From CAZIVO01 sp964542765 (GTDB taxonomy: Bacteria; Planctomycetota; UBA1135; UBA2386): a stretch of 25,564 nt of DNA. The notes beneath the pieces are model-generated. The model had not been told where the DNA came from and did not search any database. It saw nothing but the letters and a program-made list of their open reading frames with translations. Shown here piece after piece: positions 7,293 through 15,661 of this stretch (its first letter is position 1; each line of letters begins with the position of its first letter). The stretch lies in contig CAZIVO010000046.1 of assembly GCA_964542765.1 (NCBI GenBank), positions 1-25,564 of the forward strand. Direction: 5' to 3'. A program made the position numbers and the translations under genes.

Positions 7293-8308
7293 AGCTCACT
7301 CCCTCTTCGATGCCGGATCAGCAACCAGAAGAAGAAGGGTGCGCCGAGCAAGCTCGTCACCACCCCCGGTCGCAATTCGCTCTCGGCGGGCACCATCTTG
7401 CATACGCAATATGCTGACAGGAGGACCAAAGAGCCCGTCACCGCCGCACACGGAATGAGGGCTCGGTGCGATGGCCCCACCATCAACCGCACCATATGCG
7501 GAACCACAAGGCCGATGAAGGCAATGCCACCGGTACACGACACGGCGGTAGCGGTCATCCCACAAGCAACGATCAAGAGGGTGATGCGCAGGCGTTTGAT
7601 GTCCACGCCGAGGCTGGCCGCGCTCTCCTCCCGCAAGGCGAGCAGGTCCATATCTCGCAAGAGCGGCAGCGACAAGACACCGAAGATGACGAGTCCTCCA
7701 CCGACGATGGCGGCATGGGGAAAGCCAACCAGATCGAGGCCACCCATGAGCCAGAACATGATCGGGGCACTCGACTGGAAGTTCTGGAAAGACAGGGAAA
7801 CAAAGAAGACCGTGACCGCACCGACCAGAGTGTTCATCGCAATGCCGGCGAGGAGGATGCCGGTGATGGAGAACCCCCCCGCTCTGCTCGCAGCCAGATA
7901 AACGAAGATCGACACCAGCGAAGCGCCGGCGAAGGCAAAAGCTGGTGCTGCGAAGATCGATACGCCAGCGAGTCCCGCTGCGATGGCCACCACCGCACCC
8001 AGGGCAGAGCCCGCCGAAGTCCCGAGCACCTCGGGGGAAGCCAGAGGATTGCGAAACAGGGCCTGCATCACCGTCCCGGCCATCGCCAGGGAAGCGCCCG
8101 ACAAGATCGCGACGAGAACCCGCGGCAGCAATACTTCGTTGACGATCACGCCGTCCTGCGCTTCCGCCGAAGCCATCCCCAATCCCGAGCCCAACGCTTC
8201 CAGAACCCTCCCGAAGGTCAAGCCCGGCCCTTGCGCAAGGGCGAAGAGGGCCACTGCCGCGGTCAATGCCACGACCGCAGGCAGGTAGAGCAGCGCCCGG
8301 ACCCTCAA
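7289..8308 (-). CDS. ABC importer permease, FecCD/BtuC family
   Basis: A 339-residue, highly hydrophobic protein with the FecCD pattern: the N-terminal LPRVLVAILSGASLAMAGTVMQALFRNPLASPEVLG, given here by its segments LPRVL, SGASLAMAG, RNPLASPEVLG; the coupling segment ASLGVDIKRLR; GGIAFIGLVVPHMVR; and the C-terminal LRPGVVTSLLGAPFFFWLL. About ten transmembrane helices are expected, and two copies would form the channel. It overlaps the ATPase start and the binding-protein stop by 4 bases each, fixing the order binding protein, permease, ATPase. The usual GELPVG segment before GVVT reads ESELRPG here, a minor variation. Confidence 0.94.
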   Translation of the reverse strand: MRVRALLYLPAVVALTAAVALFALAQGPGLTFGRVLEALGSGLGMASAEAQDGVIVNEVLLPRVLVAILSGASLAMAGTVMQALFRNPLASPEVLGTSAGSALGAVVAIAAGLAGVSIFAAPAFAFAGASLVSIFVYLAASRAGGFSITGILLAGIAMNTLVGAVTVFFVSLSFQNFQSSAPIMFWLMGGLDLVGFPHAAIVGGGLVIFGVLSLPLLRDMDLLALREESAASLGVDIKRLRITLLIVACGMTATAVSCTGGIAFIGLVVPHMVRLMVGPSHRALIPCAAVTGSLVLLSAYCVCKMVPAESELRPGVVTSLLGAPFFFWLLIRHRRGSEL

Positions 8309-9279
8309 GAACCACCCCAGCGATCGAGAGTGTCCGCGATCCGTCGCGCCGCCCGCGCCGCGTGGTGCGAGGTCGATAGCAGCCAGGCGTTCGGGACCAT
8401 CAAGAGATGTTCGCGCTCGACTGCTCGCAGAGATTTCATCCCTGGAATCTGCAAGAAGCCCTCACGGGCCGCCGCGCCATCTCCCGTTTCTGCGCCGAGC
8501 ACGATCACATCCGGATCGAGAGCGATGACCTGCTCGGGAGAAATCGGCGCCGAGCCATCGAGGCCTATTTCTCTCGCCGCATTGCGAGCGCCGACATGGG
8601 ACAGAAGACTGTCGAAGGTGGTTCGCACGCCTCCAGTCCGGCCACCGAGATAGAGCAGAACTCGCCAGGACTTCCTTTGTGGTGCACCGGTTGCAATCAC
8701 TTCCAGTTCCGACTGCATTCCCTGCACGAGTTTTTCCGCTTCGCGATCGAGTCCGATCATCCAGCCGAGCGCCCTGATATTGTCCTGGATGTGGCTCACG
8801 GATTCGAAACTCCGAAACCGCACAACCGCGCCCGATGTCTTGCCGAGAAGATCTCGAGCCGCTTTTCGACTGAAGCTCGACACGGTGATGAAATCGGGTT
8901 CCTCGGCCAGGATCTCCACAGGGTCGCCGCCAACATGCCGTGAAAAACCACGGGACTCCTCGGCAACCGGGCTGTAACGAGAATCCCTCCCGGTGCGAAT
9001 CAGAGCGCGGATACGTTCGCGCGGACAGATCGCCAGCAGCACGGCATCGGAAAAGATGGTCCCCGAAACGATCCGCTGAGGAGGCGAGGGAATCACTACC
9101 CTCCCGGAAAGATCCTGATAGCTGCGCGGCCATGGATCTGCCTCGCGCTCCGCCAAGGATCGCGTCCACGCCCCCGGCTCCAGCTGTTCGACATCCTCGC
9201 GCAAGGCGCCCCAGATCAGTAGAGCCACGAGGGGTGCGAGCAAGATCGAAAGACGCCAGAGTCGGAACATGGGCAGCAC
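8305..9279 (-). CDS. Membrane-anchored periplasmic binding protein of the FecB/BtuF (TroA-like) type
   Basis: A 324-residue protein with an N-terminal hydrophobic segment (about residues 8-25) but no lipobox cysteine, so it is probably held by an uncleaved anchor. DLSGRVVIPSPPQRIVS is the usual beginning of the TroA-like fold; EEPDFITVSSF and LDPDVIVLG are its conserved strand-loop segments, with a long connecting helix between lobes. It should capture the ligand (Fe-siderophore, heme or cobalamin are the family's options) and hand it to the permease encoded next. The GTG at 9279 is chosen because GAGGAAAG lies about 11 bases before it; an ATG at 9270 would put that site 20 bases away. A 116-base gap holding an inverted repeat separates it from the operon upstream. 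Confidence 0.88.
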   Translation of the reverse strand: MLPMFRLWRLSILLAPLVALLIWGALREDVEQLEPGAWTRSLAEREADPWPRSYQDLSGRVVIPSPPQRIVSGTIFSDAVLLAICPRERIRALIRTGRDSRYSPVAEESRGFSRHVGGDPVEILAEEPDFITVSSFSRKAARDLLGKTSGAVVRFRSFESVSHIQDNIRALGWMIGLDREAEKLVQGMQSELEVIATGAPQRKSWRVLLYLGGRTGGVRTTFDSLLSHVGARNAAREIGLDGSAPISPEQVIALDPDVIVLGAETGDGAAAREGFLQIPGMKSLRAVEREHLLMVPNAWLLSTSHHAARAARRIADTLDRWGGS

Positions 9280-9305
9280 AGGCTAGCCCGCTTTCCTCGT
9301 CAGCT

Positions 9306-9336
9306 GAACCGTCCGCTCATCACACCCGCACGGTTC
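9306..9336. repeat. 7-bp inverted repeat upstream of the ABC importer genes
   Basis: GAACCGT (9306-9312) and ACGGTTC (9330-9336) flank a 17-base loop within the 116-base gap between the last pseudoprotease gene and the importer. It is in the 5' region of the importer transcript and could be an operator, an RNA hairpin or a processing site. I found no cobalamin-riboswitch core around it. Confidence 0.35.
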
Positions 9337-9395
9337 GTCGTCCGGATCGTCGCCGGGGCCTTCACGGCTCCCGGACAAATCCTCCGCGAGGAGGG

Positions 9396-10613
9396 CTACC
9401 GGCCCCCGCGGCCCTCCTCCCAGGGCAGGGTTCCGGCTTCTTCCGATGGTTTGACCGCTTTTCGTTGCCCCTGAGGCAGCTCCGCCAAAAGGATTTCTTT
9501 TTGCAGCTCTTTCCCCTCGGCCGTCAGCGCTGTCAGCGAGATGGAATCGCCCGCCATGCGTGAGCTGACCAGATTCTGCAGGTGAAACCCATTCTTGACC
9601 ACCGCCGTACCAATCGCCGTGATCAAGCCGCCAGCGCGCAGGCCGGCGGTCCAGGCAGCGCTCGAACGATCCACCCCTGCCAACTTCGCGCCAGGACCGA
9701 GATGGCTCTGGTCCACCGTCACTCCGAGGAAGCCCCGGTGCAGGATCTCCCCTGTCTTCATGCGCTCAAGAATGGAGCCGATGTCGGTGACCGTCGCCGC
9801 AAAGCCAATCCCCGAATCGTAAAGTTCGATGCCGGCGTCTCGACCCGATCGGGACAGCGGCACGGCGACACCCAGAACGCGGCCCTTGCCATCGATCAAG
9901 GGGCCGCCGTAATTGGCCGGAGAAACGTAAGCATCGGTCTGGATGGCGCGGTCGAACAAGCGCCCGACCGCCGACACGATTCCCATGTGTACGCTCGGCT
10001 CCTTACGGCCAAAGGTGCGACCGAGAACGAAGGCCCACTGCCCTACCCGAACCTTTTCGGCCGTGAAAAACTCCGGCACGGGAAGATTCTCTGCTTCGAT
10101 CTTGAGCAAGGCGATGCCCCGGCTGGTGTCCTCCCCCGCACGGCGCGCCTCCAGGGTTCGGCCATCGGCAAGGGTGACCAGAATCGTGGTCGGATTGAAG
10201 TTCAACGCAAAGCGAGATACCAGAATCCAACCATCCGCGCTGAGGATGATCCCGGTCGTGGCACCCTGCGTCTGAAGGAAGCCCGGTTGCTTGATCGGCC
10301 CGATCCGTCCCTTCTCATCTTTTTTATCCTTCTCGCCCTTCTTGTCTTCCTTCGGCTTGTCATCCGGCGACCGACGTTCGGGAGCCTCCGAAGGCGGGCG
10401 GGCACCAGCCACGAGAAGCTTGCGGGCGCCACCCCACGTTTCCACCGTGACCACCGAGGGCGACACCTTGTCGATGGCCGCATGCAGAACCGACTCCAGA
10501 GCCAACATCTCATCCGCTGGCGGTGCGGTTTGCCCCCGGAGGAAGCCGGTCGCAGCCATCACGGACAGGAAGGCTGCATGCACCCGGGCTCTACTGTTCG
10601 GTGAGGCCTTCAC
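9396..10613 (-). CDS. Exported trypsin-fold pseudoprotease with PDZ domain
   Basis: A 405-residue protein with a signal peptide (about residues 1-30), a charged Lys/Asp/Glu-rich linker (about 84-103), a chymotrypsin-like HtrA-type domain (about 105-285) and a C-terminal PDZ domain (from about 300, GFLGVTV...AAWTAGLRAGGLITAI). All three catalytic positions are lost: the His position is F135 (GWILVSRFAL), the Asp position is G166 (RGIALLKI), and the Ser position is Y235 (ANYGGPL). It should not cleave peptides and may bind them or regulate a partner. The GTG start overlaps the upstream TGA as GTGA, with AGAGG just before; a longer in-frame start at 10745 lies inside the upstream gene and has no signal peptide. 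It is the last clear gene of the operon. Confidence 0.87.
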   Translation of the reverse strand: MKASPNSRARVHAAFLSVMAATGFLRGQTAPPADEMLALESVLHAAIDKVSPSVVTVETWGGARKLLVAGARPPSEAPERRSPDDKPKEDKKGEKDKKDEKGRIGPIKQPGFLQTQGATTGIILSADGWILVSRFALNFNPTTILVTLADGRTLEARRAGEDTSRGIALLKIEAENLPVPEFFTAEKVRVGQWAFVLGRTFGRKEPSVHMGIVSAVGRLFDRAIQTDAYVSPANYGGPLIDGKGRVLGVAVPLSRSGRDAGIELYDSGIGFAATVTDIGSILERMKTGEILHRGFLGVTVDQSHLGPGAKLAGVDRSSAAWTAGLRAGGLITAIGTAVVKNGFHLQNLVSSRMAGDSISLTALTAEGKELQKEILLAELPQGQRKAVKPSEEAGTLPWEEGRGGR

Positions 10614-11680
10614 TTCTTCACCTCTCCGAGGGTCATCTCGGCACGCGCAACCTTCGAACCTCGCTTGTAAGTGATCTGAATCACGTTTCCCGGCCGGTAG
10701 CGAGCCAAGGCCTTGCGGAAATCGTTGCAACTTCGCACCGGCCAATCATCGATACGCACGATCAGATCATCCGGCTTGAGACCGGTTACCCTCGCCGGCG
10801 ATCCACGCTCGGTCTTTTCTATGTACGCAGGAGGGGAGCTTCTGCGGCCATGGTCGAACAGCTTGATCCCGTGGTAGACAGGCCGTTGCTCACCGCCTTC
10901 TCCGACAACATCGGTCGGCAACTTACCGAAGGCATGGCGTTCGACATACTCGGCCAGATCCCACACCGGGATCGCCGCCGAGATCTGAGTGTTGGTCTCC
11001 GTCGACTCCAGGATGCGGGCATTGATGCCTATCCACTTGCCGCGCAGGGTGAAGAGCCCGCCACCGTAGTGGCCGGGATTGTTGGGAGCGTCCGTGATCA
11101 GGAGTTCGCCGTCATAGTCGACATCCGACATGCGGTAACGCAGACCTGTTCTTGCGCGAGCCGTCAGAACACCGAAGGTCGCCGAGATCTTTTCCGAGAA
11201 CTCCGCGAGGCGAAAACAATTCCCCAGGGACATCACCATCGTTCCGTTCCGGAAGACCGAGTTTCTGGTCAAGGTCACTGGCACGAGATCGCGATCGCCG
11301 GGATCGATCTTCAGCAAACGCACGCCGTGCTTGCGATCACTCGGGTAGAGGCTTGCCTGATGGATGGATCCGTCGTGAAGAACAACCCGGGTCTTGTCCT
11401 TTTGTATGAGGACCAGATCCGCTGTCAGGACATGCCCCTGCTTGCTGACGATCACGCCCGAGGCATAGGACTGGATGGTGGACAATCCAGAGGCGCCGTG
11501 AACCTTGACCATGCTCGGCAGCAGCCGATCGATCGTCGCCTCCAGGAGTGTTCGTGGCTTGCGGTCATCGAAGGCATATGCCCTGGCAAACTCCGCTCCC
11601 CCTTGTTCGCGCTCTTGAGCATGAAGCGGCAAGGGCATGAGCGAGACTGCCAGAGCCAGACAACAGCGGATGCGATTCAT
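10610..11680 (-). CDS. Exported trypsin-fold pseudoprotease with PDZ domain
   Basis: A 356-residue protein with a signal peptide (cleavage near LHAQ, residue 21), a trypsin-like domain and a C-terminal PDZ domain (SPARVTGLKPDDLIVRIDDWPV). The catalytic triad is gone: L89 at the His position (GHVLTADLVL), G119 at the Asp position (HGVRLLKI) and Y205 at the Ser position (NPGHYGGGL), although NPG-x-YGG keeps the oxyanion-loop shape. It shares the Asp-to-Gly and Ser-to-Tyr changes with the next gene. The ATG at 11680 overlaps the upstream TGA (ATGA) and has AGGAGG at 8 bases, so a longer in-frame start at 11881 is rejected. A periplasmic ligand-binding or regulatory role beside the active protease encoded just upstream is inferred. 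Confidence 0.87.
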   Translation of the reverse strand: MNRIRCCLALAVSLMPLPLHAQEREQGGAEFARAYAFDDRKPRTLLEATIDRLLPSMVKVHGASGLSTIQSYASGVIVSKQGHVLTADLVLIQKDKTRVVLHDGSIHQASLYPSDRKHGVRLLKIDPGDRDLVPVTLTRNSVFRNGTMVMSLGNCFRLAEFSEKISATFGVLTARARTGLRYRMSDVDYDGELLITDAPNNPGHYGGGLFTLRGKWIGINARILESTETNTQISAAIPVWDLAEYVERHAFGKLPTDVVGEGGEQRPVYHGIKLFDHGRRSSPPAYIEKTERGSPARVTGLKPDDLIVRIDDWPVRSCNDFRKALARYRPGNVIQITYKRGSKVARAEMTLGEVKK

Positions 11681-13443
11681 TGCCCTGGCCTCCTGAAGAG
11701 TTTCTCCGTCGGCCTGGAGGCAACCGCCCGGCGCCAGCCATCGTCCAGCTTGCCCTCGGTGACGACCCGTGCCTGCCCCCCCAGATGACTGACGGCATGC
11801 GCGACCCGGACCTCCGTCACGCCCTTGGCCACAGGATCCCGGTAACGCCATCCCGCAGCGGTTCCATCTTCGTAAAGCCACACTTCTCGTTCGCCCTCTC
11901 CTTCAAGGCGAAAGCGGTAAGCCGGTCGGCCGAGCACCAGCGTGCCTCCTGCCAGGGCGCTGGCGCTCAGGAGTTCCCTGCGAGCGGCACCCTGCCAGAG
12001 AAAGGGGTTGGTGGTGAAACCTCGCTCGAGCTTCGCCATCTCTTCGGCCGTCAGCTCACTGATGTCCGAGCCAATCTGCTTGAAGCCTCTCCCCGCAGCT
12101 GTCCGGACGAGGATCTTCGCTCCATCCGACCAGCGCAACCGATCGCCGAGCCTGTGTGTCGTGATGCGACGCCCATCCATATGTTCCAGGGCGAACGCTG
12201 CCCCCTCGGACTCTTCCTCGCCAGCGCCGACTCGCTTCGCCAATACAGAGCGGGCAAGTTGACGGTGTTCTATGCCAGCCAGGCGATCTGCATGACGGCT
12301 CGTCCCCGTATCCATGGCTGTAAGCTGGAAGACGATCGCCTTCTCTTTCCCGTAGCCACCCTTCTCGGTCTGGGAGCGAAAGCCCAAGCTGACCCAGGAG
12401 CCGGCCGGCAACACTCCCACCAATGTTGCCAGTTGATTGGCAGCCCGCACCGGCTCGCCGTTGAAGCTGGTGATCTCGTCGCCGAGCCGCACGCCGAGAC
12501 TCGCTATCTTGGAGTCGGCGAACAGGCCCTGAACAAAGACGCCGCGGCGGTCTTCGCTCGGCGCCTTCATGAACCAGGCGTTCGCGTCCAGGGTTCCGTG
12601 CTCGGCATGCTTGCCCGCCATGAGATCCCCGAGGAAGTTTCGGATCTGGTTACTGGCGATCGCGAAGCCAACGCCGGTATTGACGCGGCCACGATCACGA
12701 ACAGAAATACGGCCATTGATGCCGACCACATGACCCTCCTCGTTGAAAAGGGGGCCGCCCGAATTGCCAGGGTTCACCGGCGCGTCAACCTGAACACAAT
12801 CGGGGTATACCAAGAACCGGCCGTTGGGTCCGGTTCCTCCCTGGTAGCGGTGCGTGCCGGACACGATGCCCCAGGTCACGGTCGGCGTGAAATCATTGGC
12901 CAGCAGAAACGGGTTTCCCATCGCGAAGCTCGATTCGCCCACGAGCAATTTGTCGGAATCCCCGAGCTGCGCGTGCGGGTAAACCCCTCCTTCGGGGCGA
13001 GGGCGGAGCAAGAGAACTGCGAGGTCGCTGCCTGGATCGATCCCGAGAAGGTCGGCGAGATAGAGCTTGCCGTCCGGCAAACCTATCTTCATGACCTTCC
13101 AAACAGGATCGTTTGCGTCATCATCGGGCGGTGGGGATTCGTATCGCGGGAGGGGCCAGGAGTCAGGCCTGGGGCCTGGCTTCTCGGGCTCCTTTTTGGG
13201 GGCGCCTGGCGCTCCGCCCGCGGTGCGGCGCTTGACGACGTGAAAATTGCTGAGCACGAAGCCCGCCGGATCGATGATCACGCCCGAACCGCCACCGGAT
13301 CCCTTCAGCGGCATCACCGCGCACACCGCGGGAGCCACACGCGCCACAACCTGGGTGCGCCGAGTCTGAGTGGCCTGAACAAGCTCAAGCGATGCTGGGT
13401 CCTGCGGAGAAGCAGCGATGATCAAGAGGGCGAGGGGGAGCAT
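11677..13443 (-). CDS. Exported trypsin-like (S1C/HtrA-like) serine protease with extra C-terminal domain
   Basis: A 588-residue protein with a short N-terminal hydrophobic signal. The triad is complete: H68 (VLSNFHVV), D140 (GSDLAVLL) and S228 (NPGNSGGPL). A Pro-rich insert of about 40 residues (74-112) sits between the His and Asp segments. A PDZ domain follows (about 310-380, ASLGVRLGDEITSFNGEPV). The last 170 residues (TTHRLGDRLRW to the end) are an additional beta-rich domain I do not recognise; it loosely recalls LolA/outer-membrane lipoprotein carrier-like folds, but that is a guess. It should be a periplasmic endoprotease. The start lies 8 bases after the previous stop, and the two following genes encode inactive relatives. 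It is probably the only active protease of the cluster. Confidence 0.88.
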   Translation of the reverse strand: MLPLALLIIAASPQDPASLELVQATQTRRTQVVARVAPAVCAVMPLKGSGGGSGVIIDPAGFVLSNFHVVKRRTAGGAPGAPKKEPEKPGPRPDSWPLPRYESPPPDDDANDPVWKVMKIGLPDGKLYLADLLGIDPGSDLAVLLLRPRPEGGVYPHAQLGDSDKLLVGESSFAMGNPFLLANDFTPTVTWGIVSGTHRYQGGTGPNGRFLVYPDCVQVDAPVNPGNSGGPLFNEEGHVVGINGRISVRDRGRVNTGVGFAIASNQIRNFLGDLMAGKHAEHGTLDANAWFMKAPSEDRRGVFVQGLFADSKIASLGVRLGDEITSFNGEPVRAANQLATLVGVLPAGSWVSLGFRSQTEKGGYGKEKAIVFQLTAMDTGTSRHADRLAGIEHRQLARSVLAKRVGAGEEESEGAAFALEHMDGRRITTHRLGDRLRWSDGAKILVRTAAGRGFKQIGSDISELTAEEMAKLERGFTTNPFLWQGAARRELLSASALAGGTLVLGRPAYRFRLEGEGEREVWLYEDGTAAGWRYRDPVAKGVTEVRVAHAVSHLGGQARVVTEGKLDDGWRRAVASRPTEKLFRRPGQ

Positions 13444-13451
13444 GGCTCTTC

Positions 13452-14669
13452 TTACCTTTTGAGCACTCGAGGTGATGCGAAGACACAGAGATCTCCGAGA
13501 TCGAAGTTCGCGCCAAAGTCCGCTTCCAGCACGAGGCTTCTCACGCCGGAAACATCGATCCTGATCGGCTTCGGCTCGGTCGTGCGAGTGAAGGGATCAG
13601 ACTCGAACAAGGTCTTGCCATCGGCGATCACGCGAAACACCGCATGAGCCTTCTCTCCAGCACCTTCTTCCATGCCGATCACGGCCTCGAAAATGTCAAA
13701 GCGCCCGCCCAGATCATGATCCAGGCGAGATTTAGGAACGATGACGTAGCCCCGGCTGTAACTCTCTCCACCGAGTCGGATCGGCTGCGAGCCAGGTCCC
13801 CGGTCGACCAGGGGAGGCCAGATCCGGTCGAGCGCCGGAGTCTGCTCGATCCTGGGATTCATATCAGGGAGCCAGACGAGGCGATCCGAGAATACCTGCA
13901 TCGCCACCAGTTCACTGCGGGGGGCCTTGAATACCGATCCCTCAGCGAGGCGCAGGGCACAAGAAGACCCATCGAGGGCCAGCAACTGACCCTCGACCGT
14001 GACTCCCCCGGCCATTTCAAACCGCACCTTCGGATTCGGTTGGCGCTTCGGCGGCGCTCCTGTCTGCTCGGCAAAGATCAGGCCATACACCCGACCGATC
14101 GGCATCGCTTGCTCGCGGCCGCGATAGGCCACACGGATCGCCCCTTCCTCGGCGCCGAGAAACTGCACCGACAGACGCTTCACCTTGCCCTCGTTCACGT
14201 AGTAGAGCAGATCCGCCGTGCCGCTCGAAACCTCCCGGCGCTGGTCGAAACCGACAGCACCGGGCAGGGTCTGATCCGACATCAAGCGAACAGATTCAAC
14301 ATATCGCCAAGGAACGAGCATGGGTCCCGCTGCGAAGGGCCAGGTGATTTCCAATCCTGCGGCCACCGCGGCCACGGATCCGGAAAGCTCTTGTCCCGAA
14401 CGAAGCCACAGGACCGGGGCTTGCCCGGACGACGAAGCAGGTTTCTGCGCAAAGACGATGCGTTGCAGACGATCCAGCCCGATCCGCTCGACATCATCGG
14501 TGCCGGCGCGGTGATACTCAACGAGGGCCGCTTCCGGATCATAGGTCAGCGTGGCAGCCGTCATCGTTTCGCCAACGATCGGTTCGACACGAATTTCTCC
14601 GGGCGTCTGCGCCTCTGTCAAAGGCGCCGCGATGGCGATCAACAAGATGACGAGAAATACGACCCTCAC
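13452..14669 (-). CDS. Exported protein with C-terminal NPCBM-type carbohydrate-binding domain
   Basis: A 405-residue protein starting with GTG that overlaps the upstream TGA (GTGA) and leads straight into a signal peptide (FLVILLIAIAAPLTEAQ). Residues about 30-280 are beta-rich with no family I recognise. The final roughly 110 residues (PIRLGGESYSRGYVIVPKSR, then GGRFDIFEAVIGMEE, FESDPFTR and FDLGDLCVF) match the NPCBM/NEW2 domain, a galactose-binding-like fold often attached to glycoside hydrolases and to planctomycete exported proteins. No glycosidase domain is present. It may bind surface polysaccharide or act as an envelope binding protein for the operon's complex. A frame extension to 14798 lies inside the upstream gene and is rejected. 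Confidence 0.82.
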   Translation of the reverse strand: MRVVFLVILLIAIAAPLTEAQTPGEIRVEPIVGETMTAATLTYDPEAALVEYHRAGTDDVERIGLDRLQRIVFAQKPASSSGQAPVLWLRSGQELSGSVAAVAAGLEITWPFAAGPMLVPWRYVESVRLMSDQTLPGAVGFDQRREVSSGTADLLYYVNEGKVKRLSVQFLGAEEGAIRVAYRGREQAMPIGRVYGLIFAEQTGAPPKRQPNPKVRFEMAGGVTVEGQLLALDGSSCALRLAEGSVFKAPRSELVAMQVFSDRLVWLPDMNPRIEQTPALDRIWPPLVDRGPGSQPIRLGGESYSRGYVIVPKSRLDHDLGGRFDIFEAVIGMEEGAGEKAHAVFRVIADGKTLFESDPFTRTTEPKPIRIDVSGVRSLVLEADFGANFDLGDLCVFASPRVLKR

Positions 14670-15661
14670 CGGTTTCGCACATCCCGCGTGCCGAGCTTCT
14701 TGTAATACTCCTCGAGCATCTTGCGGTATTGACCCGGAAGCTTGGTTTGTAAATCGCTCTCGATCGCCTTGCGATCGCGATCCTTCATCATGCCCCACTT
14801 CTCGGAGACTCCTGAAACTCGCTTGAGGTTGCCAATTCGCGTCGGCCCAGGCGGCGCCGCGCTCTCGCTCGCAGGATTACTGGGATTGCCAAGGCCGCCG
14901 GGTGCGCCGCCGGATTGGTTCTCCATTTCCTCTATCTGCTCGATGATTTTTTGCAGCTTGGTGATGATGTCTTGCTGGCGTTTTTGAGTGTCCTCACCCG
15001 TATTGGTTTTCCGGATGCGCCTCTCCACCCCCTTCATCACGTCCGCAATCTCGTGCAACGGACTGTCGAGCTGGCTTTCGAGTTCGGCAAAGATCGAGAC
15101 CGCGCTCGACCGGTAACGCTCCGGAGCATCGGGAAAGTAATTGATGAAAGCCTGGAACACGCGAGCCGCTTCCGCCGCATCCGGCTCCTCCGCCAAACTC
15201 TGCGCGTAGAAATAAACCACCTCTGCATCGAGGGGCGTGTGGTTTCTATTCTCACGCAGATAGTCCGCAAACATCCTCACTGCCTGCTCGGGGTCGTCGG
15301 CATCGAGAAACACCCTGCCGAGGTGGTAGCGAATGTGCCCTTGCAGATACATGTCCTTGGTCGAGCTGAGCAGCTTGGTCAAGGTGAGCGCAGCCTCTGG
15401 GTCACCATCTTCGGCCTTGCCAACGGCCTCGTCATAGGCCTCGAACAGGCCGCGCAAAATCTGGTCGGCGGCGACGGCAAGGGACTCCTCCTCGATCGCA
15501 GCATCGAACGCTGCCATCTGTTCTTCGGTAGCGCCTTGAGCCTTGAGGTGAGCTTCGAAGGCGCTGCGGTCGAAGGGTTTGAACGGATTCTTCTGCTGCT
15601 CGGGTTGCGCGGAAACCAGTTGCGTGACGAGCAGAATCAGGCCACAGGCGAAGAGCTTCAT
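14666..15661 (-). CDS. Exported TPR-like / coiled-coil protein
   Basis: A 331-residue protein with a signal peptide (cleavage near VSAQ, residue 19). Residues about 60-200 are helical, TPR-like repeats (HIRYHLGRVFLDADDPEQAV, VVYFYAQSLAEEPDAAEAAR). A coiled-coil segment with TGEDTQKRQQDIITKLQKII (about 215-245) follows, then a Gly/Pro/Ser linker. A C-terminal block follows (WGMMKDRDRKAIESDL...LPGQYRKMLEEYYKKLG) of a kind I recall from uncharacterised planctomycete exported proteins. The TGExTQxRQQxII segment recurs in the coiled-coil gene upstream. Its ATG overlaps the upstream stop as ATGA and its stop overlaps the NPCBM gene as GTGA. It is probably a periplasmic scaffold. Confidence 0.82.
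   Translation of the reverse strand: MKLFACGLILLVTQLVSAQPEQQKNPFKPFDRSAFEAHLKAQGATEEQMAAFDAAIEEESLAVAADQILRGLFEAYDEAVGKAEDGDPEAALTLTKLLSSTKDMYLQGHIRYHLGRVFLDADDPEQAVRMFADYLRENRNHTPLDAEVVYFYAQSLAEEPDAAEAARVFQAFINYFPDAPERYRSSAVSIFAELESQLDSPLHEIADVMKGVERRIRKTNTGEDTQKRQQDIITKLQKIIEQIEEMENQSGGAPGGLGNPSNPASESAAPPGPTRIGNLKRVSGVSEKWGMMKDRDRKAIESDLQTKLPGQYRKMLEEYYKKLGTRDVRNR

Noticed and set aside
7466..8653. Long plus-strand frame opposite the importer permease
   Set aside because: The product is rich in Arg, Gln and Asp without domain signals, while the minus strand encodes a textbook FecCD permease.
9380..9392. Terminator after the last operon gene (TCCTC-CGC-GAGGA)
   Set aside because: A 5-bp stem with no T-run on the minus strand; too weak to call.
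9280..9395. Cobalamin riboswitch upstream of the importer
   Set aside because: The leader is GC-rich with a GACGACGA-like stretch, but the B12-box and the conserved GCCACTG-type core are absent.
11680..13647. Very long open frame on the plus strand opposite the protease gene
   Set aside because: GC-rich coding DNA opens long antisense frames. The minus strand carries a complete catalytic triad, PDZ motifs and tight operon junctions; the plus-strand product has no recognisable domain.
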